From Hirsutella rhossiliensis (taxonomy: Eukaryota > Ascomycota > Sordariomycetes > Hypocreales > Ophiocordycipitaceae): a stretch of DNA of 64,000 nt. The stretch lies in the NCBI RefSeq assembly GCF_020360975.1, contig NW_025408667.1:11408001-11472000 (forward strand), given 5' to 3'. A program made the position numbers and the translations under genes. The notes under the pieces are model-generated. The model saw only the letters and a program-made list of their open reading frames with translations, had not been told where the DNA came from and did no database searches. This document shows, piece after piece, positions 21,854 through 32,469 of this stretch (its first letter is position 1; every line of letters begins with the position of its first letter).

Positions 21854-23935
21854 CTAATTTCGCCGTTTTGTTAGCTTGACCAGCATTTTGGGCTTCTTCC
21901 AAAGCAGTTGCATTTTCGATTTCTTGTTCCAGTCCAGGTCCGTGTTTGACATGGCAAACTCATATTTGTGCACCAGTCTGCATATTGTGAGGTTCATTTC
22001 CACCCACGCAAGTCTATTGGGCATGTTAGCCGACACGAGCGCCAAAGTCGGTCCAGGTCGGTCCATTATATGTTGATAACGTACGCTCGTCCCAGACATG
22101 CTCGGGGTCCGTAGGAGAACGGTCTGCTGGCTTCCAGGATATCCGTCGGTTCGCCTGTTAGCCATCTCTCCGGCAGGAAATCGTCGGGTCTGTCGAAATT
22201 GTTTGGGCTCATGCTCGCCGCGTAAGGACTCGTGGCCACAATTGTCTGCCAAAGTTAGCAATTGCCCCAAGGTGAGGTGGCCATGCGTCTGCTACGTCGG
22301 CCGTAGGCACGGGCGGAAAGGACTTACACCTGCTGGCAGGAAGAACCCCTCCACCATCTCGCCCGGGCTTGGCACTTCTCGGGGGAGACTGAGAGGCAGT
22401 GGAGGAAACATTCGGAGGGCCTCAAGGCACACTGCGTGCAGGTACTTGAGCGCAGAAGCCGAGGTGGCGTTGATGTCCTCGTATGCGCCAAAGGACGACA
22501 GAATCTCGTGCTCAAGCTGCTTCTTGACGGAGGGGTTCCTGCAAAGGTGGTAGAAAACGACTGCGAGGGTGGTAGCGGTGGTTTCACTTCCTGCAATTCT
22601 AATGACAATTGTGTCAGGCGCTGGTCTGGGAGGGTTTCAAGAGGAAGGGGGACGTCAAGTACACAAAGTCGGAGGCGTGGGCCGCTAGCTGAATATCGGA
22701 TATCTCAGCACGGTCACGGAGCAGATAACTCATGAAATCCTTGCGGTAAGTCTGCTCATTGATCCTCCTAGCTAATGTTAGCGTTTTGCGCAGGAGCGGC
22801 TGTCTCGGGCACGCAGCCGCATGCTAATACTTGCTTGGCAGTTAAATCGACAGTATACTTCTGATGTCTCGTTGCAGCTGCGACAAGTTGGGCCGCCCAT
22901 CGAGAGTTGAAGAGCATCCATATCTTTCCGATGACAGGGAACCGTTTCCATGTGTCTGAAAGGCTGGCTTGAGACATGCTACCCAGGATGTCATCAATCA
23001 AGGAGTGTGTCTGGCCTGTAGGTTACGTCAGACAACACGAAAGCCACCGAGAGTGATGCATGAGTATTACCAGATGCGATGCCTTGGAAGTCGGTGCCGA
23101 AAGCGAGTTTGCCGATGATATCTAACGGAGCAGCGTGAGCAAAGGGCAATCCCATGCCGACGAATGTATGTAGTACCAAAGGTGAGCAAGTTGAACCAGT
23201 GGGTCAAGTCGGCGACGCCCTCCTTGCCAACCCTTTGAACGAAGTGGTCGATCGTCTCCCCGATGAGCGCCTCCTGCTCCCTAAGTGACGATTCAGAGAA
23301 GGCACGGGCCAGAAATTTGCGCATCTGACGGTGTTTGGCCGGATCACGCTCGCTGACAATGGAATGGGCCTCAGCGGCAAAGTTGCCCCCATCATAAAAG
23401 TCGCTTTTGGTGAAGCAGTTTGATCTTCCTTTGCGTACACCGTAAATGTCGTGCCACGACCTGGCACTATTGAAGGAAATATCATTGGGAGATATGCGGA
23501 CCACGGGGCCTGTGACGTTCCATGAGCCACTGCCAGTCGCAATAACGAAGCGAAACCGTCGGCTTGGTAGGGCGCCACTGACCATATTTCTCATGCAATT
23601 TCAGAATGTCCCATGGCTGTCGGCCGCCCAAGTAGCTTCGACTGTACGGAAGCTGCGTCGACGTTAAAATGGACGTTTCCAAGGATGATCGAGAGATGGA
23701 CCAGTCTTGGGGGTTGACCGACATTGGTTACGGCAGCTAGCCTTGGGCCTGGAATCCCGGATAGAGGATGAAAGTAGATTTGGTAGATGATGAACGAAAC
23801 GAGGCTTGCGAGAAACTTGGTGCTCATTTAGTCTGGATTTGCGAGGCTTCTGTCGGCTTGACTCACGCTGACGAGACCCAGAACGGCAACAGCGGTGCTT
23901 ATGCCCATGCTCCCAGGAGCTGTTGTAAATGTCAT
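21854..23935 (-). CDS. Cytochrome P450 (P450-B), CYP65/isotrichodermin hydroxylase-like, ten exons
   Basis: Exons 23935-23867, 23815-23723, 23652-23583, 23509-23177, 23121-23071, 23015-22835, 22767-22663, 22598-22328, 22245-22085 and 22013-21854 give 497 aa with every phase consistent. Membrane anchor near the N-terminus, then YFHPLSGIPGPRLAA, YGPVVRISPNDISFNSARSW and VSERDPAKHRQMRKFLARAF, all typical of the CYP65 group that includes trichothecene hydroxylases. I-helix is IAGSETTATT, ExxR is EALR, heme loop is FSYGPRACLGRA. The intron at 22768-22834 uses a GC donor (GCAAGT...CTAG, 67 nt, with a GCTAAC branch); only this choice joins VDLTAK to RINEQT in frame. It shares intron positions with P450-D, so the two are paralogues. 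Divergent from the acyltransferase gene with a 445-bp spacer. Confidence 0.9.
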
Positions 23936-24380
23936 GGGGTCCGTTGTCGAGCAGATCTGTTGCCTGCGATTCAGAACGGGGGCAGCAAATTGAATCTGAA
24001 TGTGTTGTTGTAGGCATCCCAGATCCTTGGCCAGAAAAGGCGACCTGATTTGTACGACTACCATCTTCCGTCCGGCAGCATGCATGGGCCATTGTCGACA
24101 GCCGGAGGTTTAGCAGGAATAATACGAAGTACTCCTCCGTAGGTTCTAAGGGACCCGGCCAAGGCCCGACAAAATTTCCTCTTTCGGCAATTCGTCGAGC
24201 TCCGGGTGGCTGGCTAATTTGGGAACTGTGGCGTAGCCCGGTGCTGTACGGGTATTATCGTGCACTGAAATCAGTTCATGTCAGGCATCATCACCCTCTC
24301 CTTTCACATCATGTTGTTAACTCGTCCCTCAAACAAACAACTCTAGTCCCAACTCCTCAGCAGACACAACACCTTTCAAC
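23936..24380. promoter_or_regulatory. Bidirectional promoter region of P450-B and acyltransferase
   Basis: The two genes are transcribed away from each other across 445 bp, so this spacer must contain both promoters. It includes AATACGAAGTACTCCTCCGTAG at 24119-24140, one of the dispersed palindromic motifs, and a CT/CA-rich leader just before the acyltransferase ATG. No TATA box was assigned. Confidence 0.5.
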
Positions 24381-25847
24381 ATGGCCGACTTCTGGAAGCT
24401 TGGGCCGTTGGATGACATCATGCCAGACATTGACAATTGTCATGTACTCTGTTTTCCGTGCCCTCAGCGCCAACAACCGAGAGCAAAACTTATCCTGAAG
24501 CTGTCCCACAGCCGTCTCCTGGAAGAAAACCCAGTCTTGGGAGGAGTCATCATGCCGGCCGACGACGGAGTCTCGCGAGCCGGGACAAAGATATTACGTG
24601 CTTCCTCATCCAGAGCAGAACTTGACATCCAAGACGGAACCGCAGAGTTCAGGTCGTACAAAGGGCTTATGGAGATGCAAGTCCCGCGGAGATGTATTGA
24701 TGCATCCAAGGTAATGCCTACCAGGGACACTGGCAAACCGGGTGTCCGCTTAACAACGGCGATGAGAGCAATATTCGTCTCGGGAGGCTGCCTCCTTGTA
24801 TTCAACACTTCCCATGCGCTCATGGACGGCATCAGCGTTGCCGCCGTCAAGGCTGCCTGGGCGGCTCATGCAGCTCGTATCGCAGAAATCGTGGATTCGA
24901 AAGACTGGGACAACGAGGTGGATGTAGACTGGGCCCAAACGCTCAAGCAACACTCGGCCACCATCATAGACACGCACATTTTTGGCCCGAGGAAATCGGA
25001 TACGGAGACGCTGGATCCGGTTGTGACAGAGGGTCTATATGCAATACTCAAGAAGAATCCTCGATCATGGCGGATGCTGGGACTAGACTACCGCCCAAGG
25101 GAAATGTCGAGCACAGTCCTGGCGGCCAAGATTGCCCCTGGGACAACCGTGACACGCATGTTCTTGATAGACCGGTACAACCTCGAGCGCCTGAAGAATA
25201 CGTGCTCAATCTCCGACAGGGTTTCGACAACCGAAGCAGTCGCGGCTCTATTATGGCGATGCGCCGTACGCGCACGAACAGGCTTGGACGAGCAGAATCG
25301 AGACGAGCCCTCGACCTTGATGATGGCCATGGATGTCCGCAACGACGTCTCGCCGACCATCACCGACGGGTTTCTCGGCAACGCAGTCCTGTACAGTCAC
25401 ACCTGCAGCACCACCAGGCAACTATCAAATAGGCAGACCTCGCTGGGTTCCATCACCAACGAGCTTCGTACTAGCCTCCGCGAGCATAGGCAGCCGCAAG
25501 TCATTCTGGAAACGCTGCAGCTAGCAGCTTCCATTCCGGATGTTCATAATCTTGGTCTGCTTCACCCGACATGGCTTGCGAATGACGTCGTCTTCAGCTC
25601 GCTATACAAGCTTCCATTTTACGACATCAGCTGGGGGAACACTTTCGGCGAGCAGGGAACGCCAGACTACTTTCGCTTCCCACAAGGCGTGTTCGACGGC
25701 GTCTGCTTCTTGATGCCCCGTCGCAAGGATGGATCTGTGGAGCTTCAGATAACGATGACAGAGGCTCACATGCAGAACCTGGTGCAGGACCTGGAATTTC
25801 GCAACTACGCGGCACAGTGGGCACCTAGCTGTAAGCCAGCCATGTAG
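24381..25847 (+). CDS. BAHD-type (PF02458) acyltransferase, single exon
   Basis: One uninterrupted frame of 488 aa. The family transfers acetyl or longer acyl groups from CoA to hydroxyls and is common in trichothecene-type, alkaloid and other fungal pathways. The catalytic HxxxD motif is H145-A-L-M-D149 (SHALMDGIS), and the structural DFGWG motif appears as DISWG at 415-419. The N-terminus WKLGPLDDIMP is typical of fungal members. The start at 24381 is the first ATG in frame. It is convergent with the MFS gene (96 bp) and shares a divergent promoter with P450-B. The likely role is acylation of a hydroxyl placed by one of the P450s, for maturation or self-protection (inference). The acyl donor cannot be told from sequence. 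Confidence 0.9.
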   Translation: MADFWKLGPLDDIMPDIDNCHVLCFPCPQRQQPRAKLILKLSHSRLLEENPVLGGVIMPADDGVSRAGTKILRASSSRAELDIQDGTAEFRSYKGLMEMQVPRRCIDASKVMPTRDTGKPGVRLTTAMRAIFVSGGCLLVFNTSHALMDGISVAAVKAAWAAHAARIAEIVDSKDWDNEVDVDWAQTLKQHSATIIDTHIFGPRKSDTETLDPVVTEGLYAILKKNPRSWRMLGLDYRPREMSSTVLAAKIAPGTTVTRMFLIDRYNLERLKNTCSISDRVSTTEAVAALLWRCAVRARTGLDEQNRDEPSTLMMAMDVRNDVSPTITDGFLGNAVLYSHTCSTTRQLSNRQTSLGSITNELRTSLREHRQPQVILETLQLAASIPDVHNLGLLHPTWLANDVVFSSLYKLPFYDISWGNTFGEQGTPDYFRFPQGVFDGVCFLMPRRKDGSVELQITMTEAHMQNLVQDLEFRNYAAQWAPSCKPAM

Positions 25848-25943
25848 TGTGTAGTCAAAATCGATTGCCACATGAAGATGCGCACGTGTCGCTACTCCGT
25901 AGTTCTTCTATCCATCGGGGGAGTCTCGGATACACGAGCAGCT

Positions 25944-27832
25944 CTACGCCTCCGCGTCTTTCTGGTGCGCCGTTTCCTTCATGTCATGGATGGTTTGATA
26001 TCGCAAGGATAGGCCGGACAGGAGAGATAGGCCGGCGCAGACAACACCAAGTATCCATGCATTTCGCAACCCAGAGAGATAGGCCGCTAGGACCTCGGGA
26101 AGCTCTGTAAACGATAAGCCGCCTTGCAGCTCCGTGGCACCAATCGATATCACTCGAGAAGGATCAATCCCCGAGTGTGCCATGTCTCGGACTATGCTGT
26201 TGGTGAAGATGCTCTGCGCGGCCGATATGAAGATGGTGCCGCCCATTGTTTGGAAAACTGCAGTTTCATAATGACTCGTTGTTAGATGAGCGGATTCAGG
26301 TGTAGCACATTCAGCGTCAGCGCCCAACTTACATAGTAAAACGGCAGTCGTGGCGGCGATGTCTGCGGGCTCTGCGAATCCTTGCCCAACGGCGACGGGA
26401 ATCTGAATACAGAGGCCAGCCCCAACGCCCAAGAGAAGCTGAAACCCGACACACTTTGCCATCTCCATAACGGTTGTGAGAGTTAACATGAATCCGCCAC
26501 CTACGATTGCTAGGGCAGAACCGCCAAGGAGATACAGGTTGAAGTATCCAACCAGAGGCAAGGCGGCACCTCCAGCTATGGTGGCGACGGATGAGCCGAG
26601 AATGAGCGGGAGGTTGCGCACCGCGCTCGCGCTGGCGGAATATCCGCCGATGGCTTGAAAGTAGATGGGAAGGTAGTAGACAAAGTTGAAAAAGGACCCG
26701 GCCAGGAAGAAATTAAACAAAGCAAGGAAGAAGACGCGCCGGTTTGTCACCAGTCGCGGAACCATCATTGCCGTTTCGCCTAGCCAGGTTTGATGCACGG
26801 CGAAGAGCATCATGATCAAGACGAATCCGACAAGCGTTCCTATGACATCTGCCGAGCTCCAGGGCTTCGACACTCCGCCCCACTGCATGACAAGGAGGAA
26901 ACAGACAAGGGATGCCAGAATCAGCGCCGTGCCGACGGGGTCCATGTTTCGCAACTTGTCCATCGTTGATGCCTTGCGGGGTGCTGCTGAAGGAGGCGGC
27001 TGGAAAAAGAAGACGAGCACGCATGCTGAGAGAAAACCGACTGGTAGATTCATGTAGAAACTGAGCATACGAGTAAGAGAAGTCTTGCCGGGAGGGAAGG
27101 GGGTTGCCATATCCAACGTACCACCACCGCCATGTCGCGTTGGTTGTGAACGCACCACCAATCAACGGCCCAATAACGCTGGCAATGCCATACGTGGCTC
27201 CCAGGATGCCCGTGTACGCCGGGCGCTTCTTTGGCTCCGCGATGAAAGCAATGATGGTGTAGCATCCATTCGTGATGCCTGCGCCGCCGGCGCCCGTGAC
27301 GGCGCGGCCGATGATCAACGTGCGGCTGTCCTGGGCAACACCTGCGAGCCAAGGTCAGTCAGTAACTGGTGTCATGTTGTGACTGATAACACATTGCGAA
27401 AGAGGTCATATACCGCAAATCAAACTGCCGGCTTCAAAGACGAAAATTGCAGCGAGAATCACAAACTTGAGCGAATAGTACGTGTACGCTTTCCCCCATA
27501 CCTGAGAAAAGGCAGATATGGTGAGGAAAAAGGCCGAGCCGTACCAGCCAATGTCATCAAGGCTGTTAAACTCCTGGGTAATACGAGGAATGGCCGTCGT
27601 AACAATAGTCTACCAAGTCGCGTTGGTTAGCTGCTGAGTCTCGGCCAGAAGCATCTCCACGGCTGCCTACCATGTCGAGAGCAACCAAGAACATGCACAG
27701 GACGAGTGCAAGCATCAGCAGGCCCAGACGGCCCCCCGACACACACTCTTCCCCGTTCGGTTCGCTCGCTGCCGGGGGCGCATCTTTCAAGACAGCTTCA
27801 CTTTGCTCCTGTGGCTCGCCGGAGACGAGCAT
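25944..27832 (-). CDS. MFS multidrug exporter (DHA2/14-TMS type), five exons
   Basis: Exons 27832-27671, 27609-27414, 27341-27122, 27060-26333 and 26257-25944 give 539 aa, in phase throughout. It begins with a short hydrophilic N-terminus, then [19 protein letters not shown] (TM1), the [10 protein letters not shown] block, [15 protein letters not shown] (motif near TM4), [14 protein letters not shown] (antiporter motif C-like), [13 protein letters not shown] and ten or so further hydrophobic helices, ending in a charged tail. This matches fungal 14-helix drug:H+ antiporters of secondary-metabolite clusters. It acts in the plasma or vacuolar membrane, and export of the end product is inferred. 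An in-frame ATG at 27955 is possible but the added segment is not family-like. It runs in tandem with P450-C upstream, 361 bp apart; that spacer holds CCGTACTCGTACTCGTACTCGG at 28093-28114 and no gene. Confidence 0.9.
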
Positions 27833-28193
27833 GGTTTGAACTGGGGTTTTTGGAAAGGCTGGCTTTTCCCAAGAGCTCCAGAGTTGGAGCGATGTTTTAC
27901 GAGAATTTAATGAGAGCTCGCTTACGGAGTACATGTAACAGACATTACCCGACACATGCTATTTGGTCTGCCGTGTGTGGCCCACACACACCTTGAATCA
28001 ACGGGAAATAATTTCCAAAAGGAGCAAAAGCCCCATATAGCAATGCCATGGTCTTCTGCCCGTTGGAGAGCCCCGGATAAGCGGCCGCCTCATCCGTACT
28101 CGTACTCGTACTCGGCCAACTCGTGCGTACTCGTAGCCGTTGGTCTAGACTCTAAGATGTGTGGGCCAGTTCAGGACGCTGCTGCTTTCGCCT

Positions 28194-30212
28194 TTAGGTG
28201 GTGAAGGCCTCTCTTTTGCGAAGTGCCAGCCGGAATTCCTCGACGGGCGCCAGGGTGATCTTGCCCGCGGACTTGCGATTCAGATCCCGCCGGACTTTCT
28301 CGGCGTCTACGCCGGGTGCAAAAGAGACCTCGAGCTGCCGCAGCAAGGTGGCTAGAAATCCAATAAACTCTGCCTGCGCAAACTTGCGCCCTAGGCATGC
28401 GCGCGAGCCGTCAGAGAATGTGAGCAGAGTCCCTCTCATATGTCGCGTCTTGTCGGCGGCAACGACGTGTTTGCCGGCGTTTTCCGACTTCACGTTGCTC
28501 CCTCTTCCGAAATCATTGCTTGCACCCGTGCACCATCGGTCCGGGTCGAGCTGCTGCGGCTCTGGCCAGTACTTGGGGTTGTAATGCACTCCTGGACAGG
28601 AGAGGTAGACCCTGCACTCCGCGGGGAGAATGACATCCCTCGCGCTGCCGCCAGACTCGTCGGAAACCTGGACATGTTGCGCTTGGCGGCATATCTTGGT
28701 GATGAGGGTGACGCCGGGGTACAGACGAAACGTTTCGTACTGCAAGTGCTCAGCCCCTGTTCGCACAACTCAGTAGAGTGAGATGGTGGTGGCCTACCAT
28801 GAAGCCGTAAGAGTATGCCAACTTGGCAAAATCGTCCTTGTAAGTGAGTGCGCTGCGGCCGTCGGCAGCGGCCTCGGCATAGACGCGGTCGACCTCCTCC
28901 ACAACCTTCGCCTGGATGTCTGGCCTCAGCGCCAACACAACAAGAGCGTAAACAATAGCGTTGGCCGTCGTCTCGTAACCTGCCAGGAAAAGAATGCTTA
29001 GACACAACACGTCTTTGTCATGTACTGGGCTTTGATCACTGACCGGCAAGCAGGTAGATGAATAGGTTTCCGGCGACTTCATCCTCATTGAAGCCCCTTC
29101 GAGGAGATTGGGCCGGCTCCTTTGTTGACCGATCCTCGGACTCGTCATGCGCAGCTTGCACAACCGACTGGAGCAAGTTTCCCCGAGTTGTCTCCTGGGA
29201 GCAGGTTCCAACTTCGATGCGCTGCTTCGCCTGGCGAATCATGGCGTACATGTATTTCTCAAGCTGCTTCTTCGCAAGACTCGCCTTTGCATACGGCGTA
29301 AGCTCCAGCAGCCAGCTCGGGAAGACGAGAATCGCAAGCATATATGCCGTGGTATCGCTGATGGCGCGCAGAAAGCTCAGCCTGTAGCCAGGGGGGATAT
29401 CTTGGGTCTGGTCTTTCACCGACTCGAGCCTCTTGCCAAACCCGGCAAGCGAAATGACGGCGAGTGTCAGGGCGTTGACATCCTCGCCGATATTCTCTGG
29501 CTGATTCTCGGTCCAGTCTTGCATTAAAAGCTGCGTCTGCCGCTGCGTCTCTTTCCAGACAAGCTCGTTGACCCCGCTGCCGTCCGAGAATGGCGGCGCG
29601 GTAATGCGGACGTGGAACCGGTATGTGCTTCCTTCAGCCGTGGCGACGTTGGGGCCGTATGGCTCCAAGATCTCTGCCCAATCCTGTCAGATAGATGCTT
29701 GACCCTGTCGGACTGGGGATCGTGCAAAACGTACTGTACTTGTCGCGGGGCTTTGTGAAGTCGTATCGACGATTCAAAACGTCCCATCCCATGGCGGCGT
29801 CCGCGCTGTAGCAGATAATTCCCTCCGGCGACACAACGAGAAACACATCGCCAAACTCGTCGTGGGCAAGACGCTTATCTTCCCATGACCAGTCCTTGAT
29901 CATGAACCGACACCATCTTGGCCAGCCTCGCCCGCGATCGAGTTGCTGAGTATATATCCGACGGAGCAGAGGGGTCAGGAGTTGTGCCACAATCTCCGTT
30001 TCGAGGCATGGAACCACGACGTATGGGAGTCCAGTTTTCCTCGCTGATCTTATATACAGGACGAGTTTGCACATCTTGGTTACTGCGATGGCGGCTAAAA
30101 GCGCGAAAAAGGTCTGCGCCCACGAAATGTACTGCATGATGAAGGTGTTCGAGGGGACGAAGACGCCAAACATGAGCGCCCGAGTTGTCACCTGCAGCAG
30201 CCCCCGAGACAT
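28194..30212 (-). CDS. Cytochrome P450 (P450-C), four exons
   Basis: Exons 30212-29735, 29673-29044, 28979-28798 and 28739-28194 give 611 aa, long for a fungal P450. N-terminal hydrophobic anchor, EILEPYGPNV-like region joined as KYKILEPYGPNVATAEG across intron 1, RITAPPF, I-helix LAGYETTANAI created at the exon 2/3 junction, ExxR as ETFR at the exon 3/4 junction, PERF-like DPDRW, and heme loop LTFSDGSRACLGRKFAQAEF. All P450 signature residues are present. A stretch of about 30 polar residues between DRW and the heme loop accounts for part of the extra length. The start is ambiguous: in-frame Met codons follow at a few places before the hydrophobic segment. It is divergent from the SDR gene, with MITE copy B between them. 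Confidence 0.88.
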
Positions 30213-30356
30213 AAACTTGGGTGTTATGGACTCCTGGACTCGCGGAGCCTACAAAGTGGGGAAAGATCATAGACTTGCAAGTGCTAATCCACTTGAGCAG
30301 TTACTCCATTAGGTAGTCCGGTCATATCATCCATGTCGATGATCAAGGCTTCCCGA

Positions 30357-30660
30357 CTACCCGTTGGTCTAGGTGTGGGGCCACAGCAGCCCAACTAAGT
30401 GTCTTCGCCACTTAGTTGGCCCAAAAAATCCGGGACAGCATAAAAACCCTAGGGACAATCCTTAGGCCTAGTAATTTACTAAAAAAAGTATTAAGAAGTT
30501 AGTACTTCTTCGAAAATACGCTAAAATCTAAGATACTCAATTCTTAATAGTTATATTAGTAATTTCTACTATTCTAAGATTATCCCGGGGGTTTTTGTGC
30601 TATCCCGGATTTTTTAGGCCAACTTAACGGCAGTTAAGTTGGTCTTTGACCAACGGGTAG
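30357..30660 (-). mobile_element. TA-target MITE, copy B (about 304 bp), inverted relative to copy A
   Basis: Bounded by ACTACCCGTTGGTC and GACCAACGGGTAGG; the terminal CCCGTTGGTC is flanked by TA on each side. Its reverse complement aligns along its length with copy A at 18800-19094, with small differences. The outer flanks (CCGAC on the left, GTCGG on the right) extend the palindrome by a few bases. It lies in the divergent promoter spacer of P450-C and SDR, so it may affect their expression. Confidence 0.85.
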
Positions 30661-30820
30661 GTCGGTCCCCCCTGTAATGCCGGCCAAGCACAGACGGAAA
30701 ACTCCAACACTTGTCAAAAGGAACCGTTGCTGAAGTGCTCGCAGATGTCAGTCAGCACTCGTACCTACATACGCTCAACTTTTGCACGAGTCCACACGGG
30801 AGCACGGCTCAAACCACAAG

Positions 30821-31905
30821 ATGACAGCTCTTCATCTTACGAGCGCCGACATCCCCGACCTCAGGGGGAAAGTCGTCGTGCTAACTGGTGAGTCTGTGAT
30901 GACGACAAGCTGCCGCACTCATAGTTCTTACCAGCGTCCGACAATGTACAGGCGGAGCATCCGGCATAGGGCTTGCAGCAGCTCGCATCTTCGCTTCCAA
31001 AGGCGCCACGGTGCATGTGCTCGACAGGGTCCCCATCGATTACCAGTTTGACATATTCGAAGTTCCAGGTTATGAACTTGGTTCACAGCCAAATGAGCTC
31101 GGTCCCTTTTCAGAGGTTTCCGTAATTTTTCACAAGTGCAACGTGGTGGACTGGAAAGAGCTCCGGTCTGTCTTTGAGAAGGTTGGTGGAGTCGATATTG
31201 TCGTAGCCAACGCCGGCATCTCGGAGGAGGCGGATTTCTTTTCGGATGTTTACGACTCGGAGGGGAATCTGCAGGAGCCAGCCTACGAGGTGATTGACGT
31301 CAACTTGAAAGCAGTGCTCAACGTCACGAAGCTGGCGCTGAACAAATTCGCCAAGCAAAAGCCGGGAGGCAGCATTGTGATAACTGCGAGCGCCACCGCC
31401 TACTCGCCAGAGCAGAGCTTGCCGGTATACAGTGCCTCCAAAGCCGCTGTGAGTATTGCCACCCCTTCAGCCAGAACATGAGCAGCCGGCCGACTAACTC
31501 GCCCACAAGCTTGTGGGGTTGATTCGGGCCCTTCGTCCGTCAATGAAGAAGTTTGGAGCCACCATCAACGGCGTCGCACCCGCGGCCACCATCTCCAAGC
31601 TCTTACCCAAGAATCTTGCCGCCCCCATCATCCAAGCTGGCTCTCCGGTCAGCAGTGCTTACCACGCCGGCTTGGCTGTAGCGTACTCGGCCACCGCAAC
31701 GGCAGAACGCCAAGTAGAGGCGTATGGAAAGGATGATCCCAACGAGGTGCGGTCGCTGGGGCGGTGGAATGGCCGCGTCATTCTAACGCTCGGAGACTGC
31801 TGGACGGAGTTGGAGGAGCCTATTGCCGCTCTGAGGCTTCAGTGGTTCGGCGAATATAACACTGAAAAGACGGCTTTCCAGCAAGTTCTCACAGACATGA
31901 GGTAG
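30821..31905 (+). CDS. Short-chain dehydrogenase/reductase, three exons
   Basis: Exons 30821-30887, 30952-31448 and 31510-31905 give 319 aa. Introns are canonical (gtgagt/tacag, gtgagt/caag). Rossmann motif T22-GGASGI-G29 is formed across the first junction, NAG in VVANAGISEE, catalytic Ser in ITASATAY, and Y182-SAS-K186. These show an active classical SDR that interconverts an alcohol and ketone with NAD(P)+. The C-terminal third (after ATINGVAPAATIS) has a longer tail than minimal SDRs. It is placed between P450-C and P450-D, consistent with oxidising a hydroxyl introduced by a P450 (inference). Confidence 0.9.
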
Positions 31906-32469
31906 ATAACAAAGGAAGCGGATCTCTCAACATCCGGAACGAACTATAACCTTGGACACGATCTCAATACATTTTCAAAATGAGTAGCCTGCAGTGATAT
32001 GCTGGAATTCACAATAAATCTCGCCGGTATCCACCAGTTTCTCCTGCAACGTGTGCCATGCTCAAGCCGTCTTTTTCCAGTCATTGGGTTAGGATCCGAA
32101 GACTGGTACGAAGTACGCATCAGGCACTAATGCGTCTTGTTCAAACCGCCTTTCTCGCTTTTTACCATCTTAATTAATTGATATTACACCGTAATATCTG
32201 TCGACTGATTTGGAACCTGCGGTGGCCCGGCCCGCATAACCCCTTTCGGACGCAAATTGCTCACCATGCGGCCGTATTAACTAATACTTGTACGGAGCAC
32301 CCGCACGGAGCACTCCCTACCTCTCAACTTGGTAGGGGCCCAAGGCAACTTTGTCCCGTAAATTCCTATTGCAACTCACAATCACCCGAAAATACTTCGT
32401 ACTACGGAGTACTCCATAATATGATCGACATTCAGCAAGCATTGCAATGTCTATGGGACTGGAGGAGTT
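31906..32469. other. Spacer between SDR and P450-D
   Basis: No gene is seen. It contains TACGAAGTACG at 32107-32117, CGGAGCACCCGCACGGAGCACTCC at 32294-32317 and TACTTCGTACTACGGAGTACTCC close to 32392-32414, i.e. the dispersed palindromic motif just upstream of the P450-D start. Confidence 0.6.
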
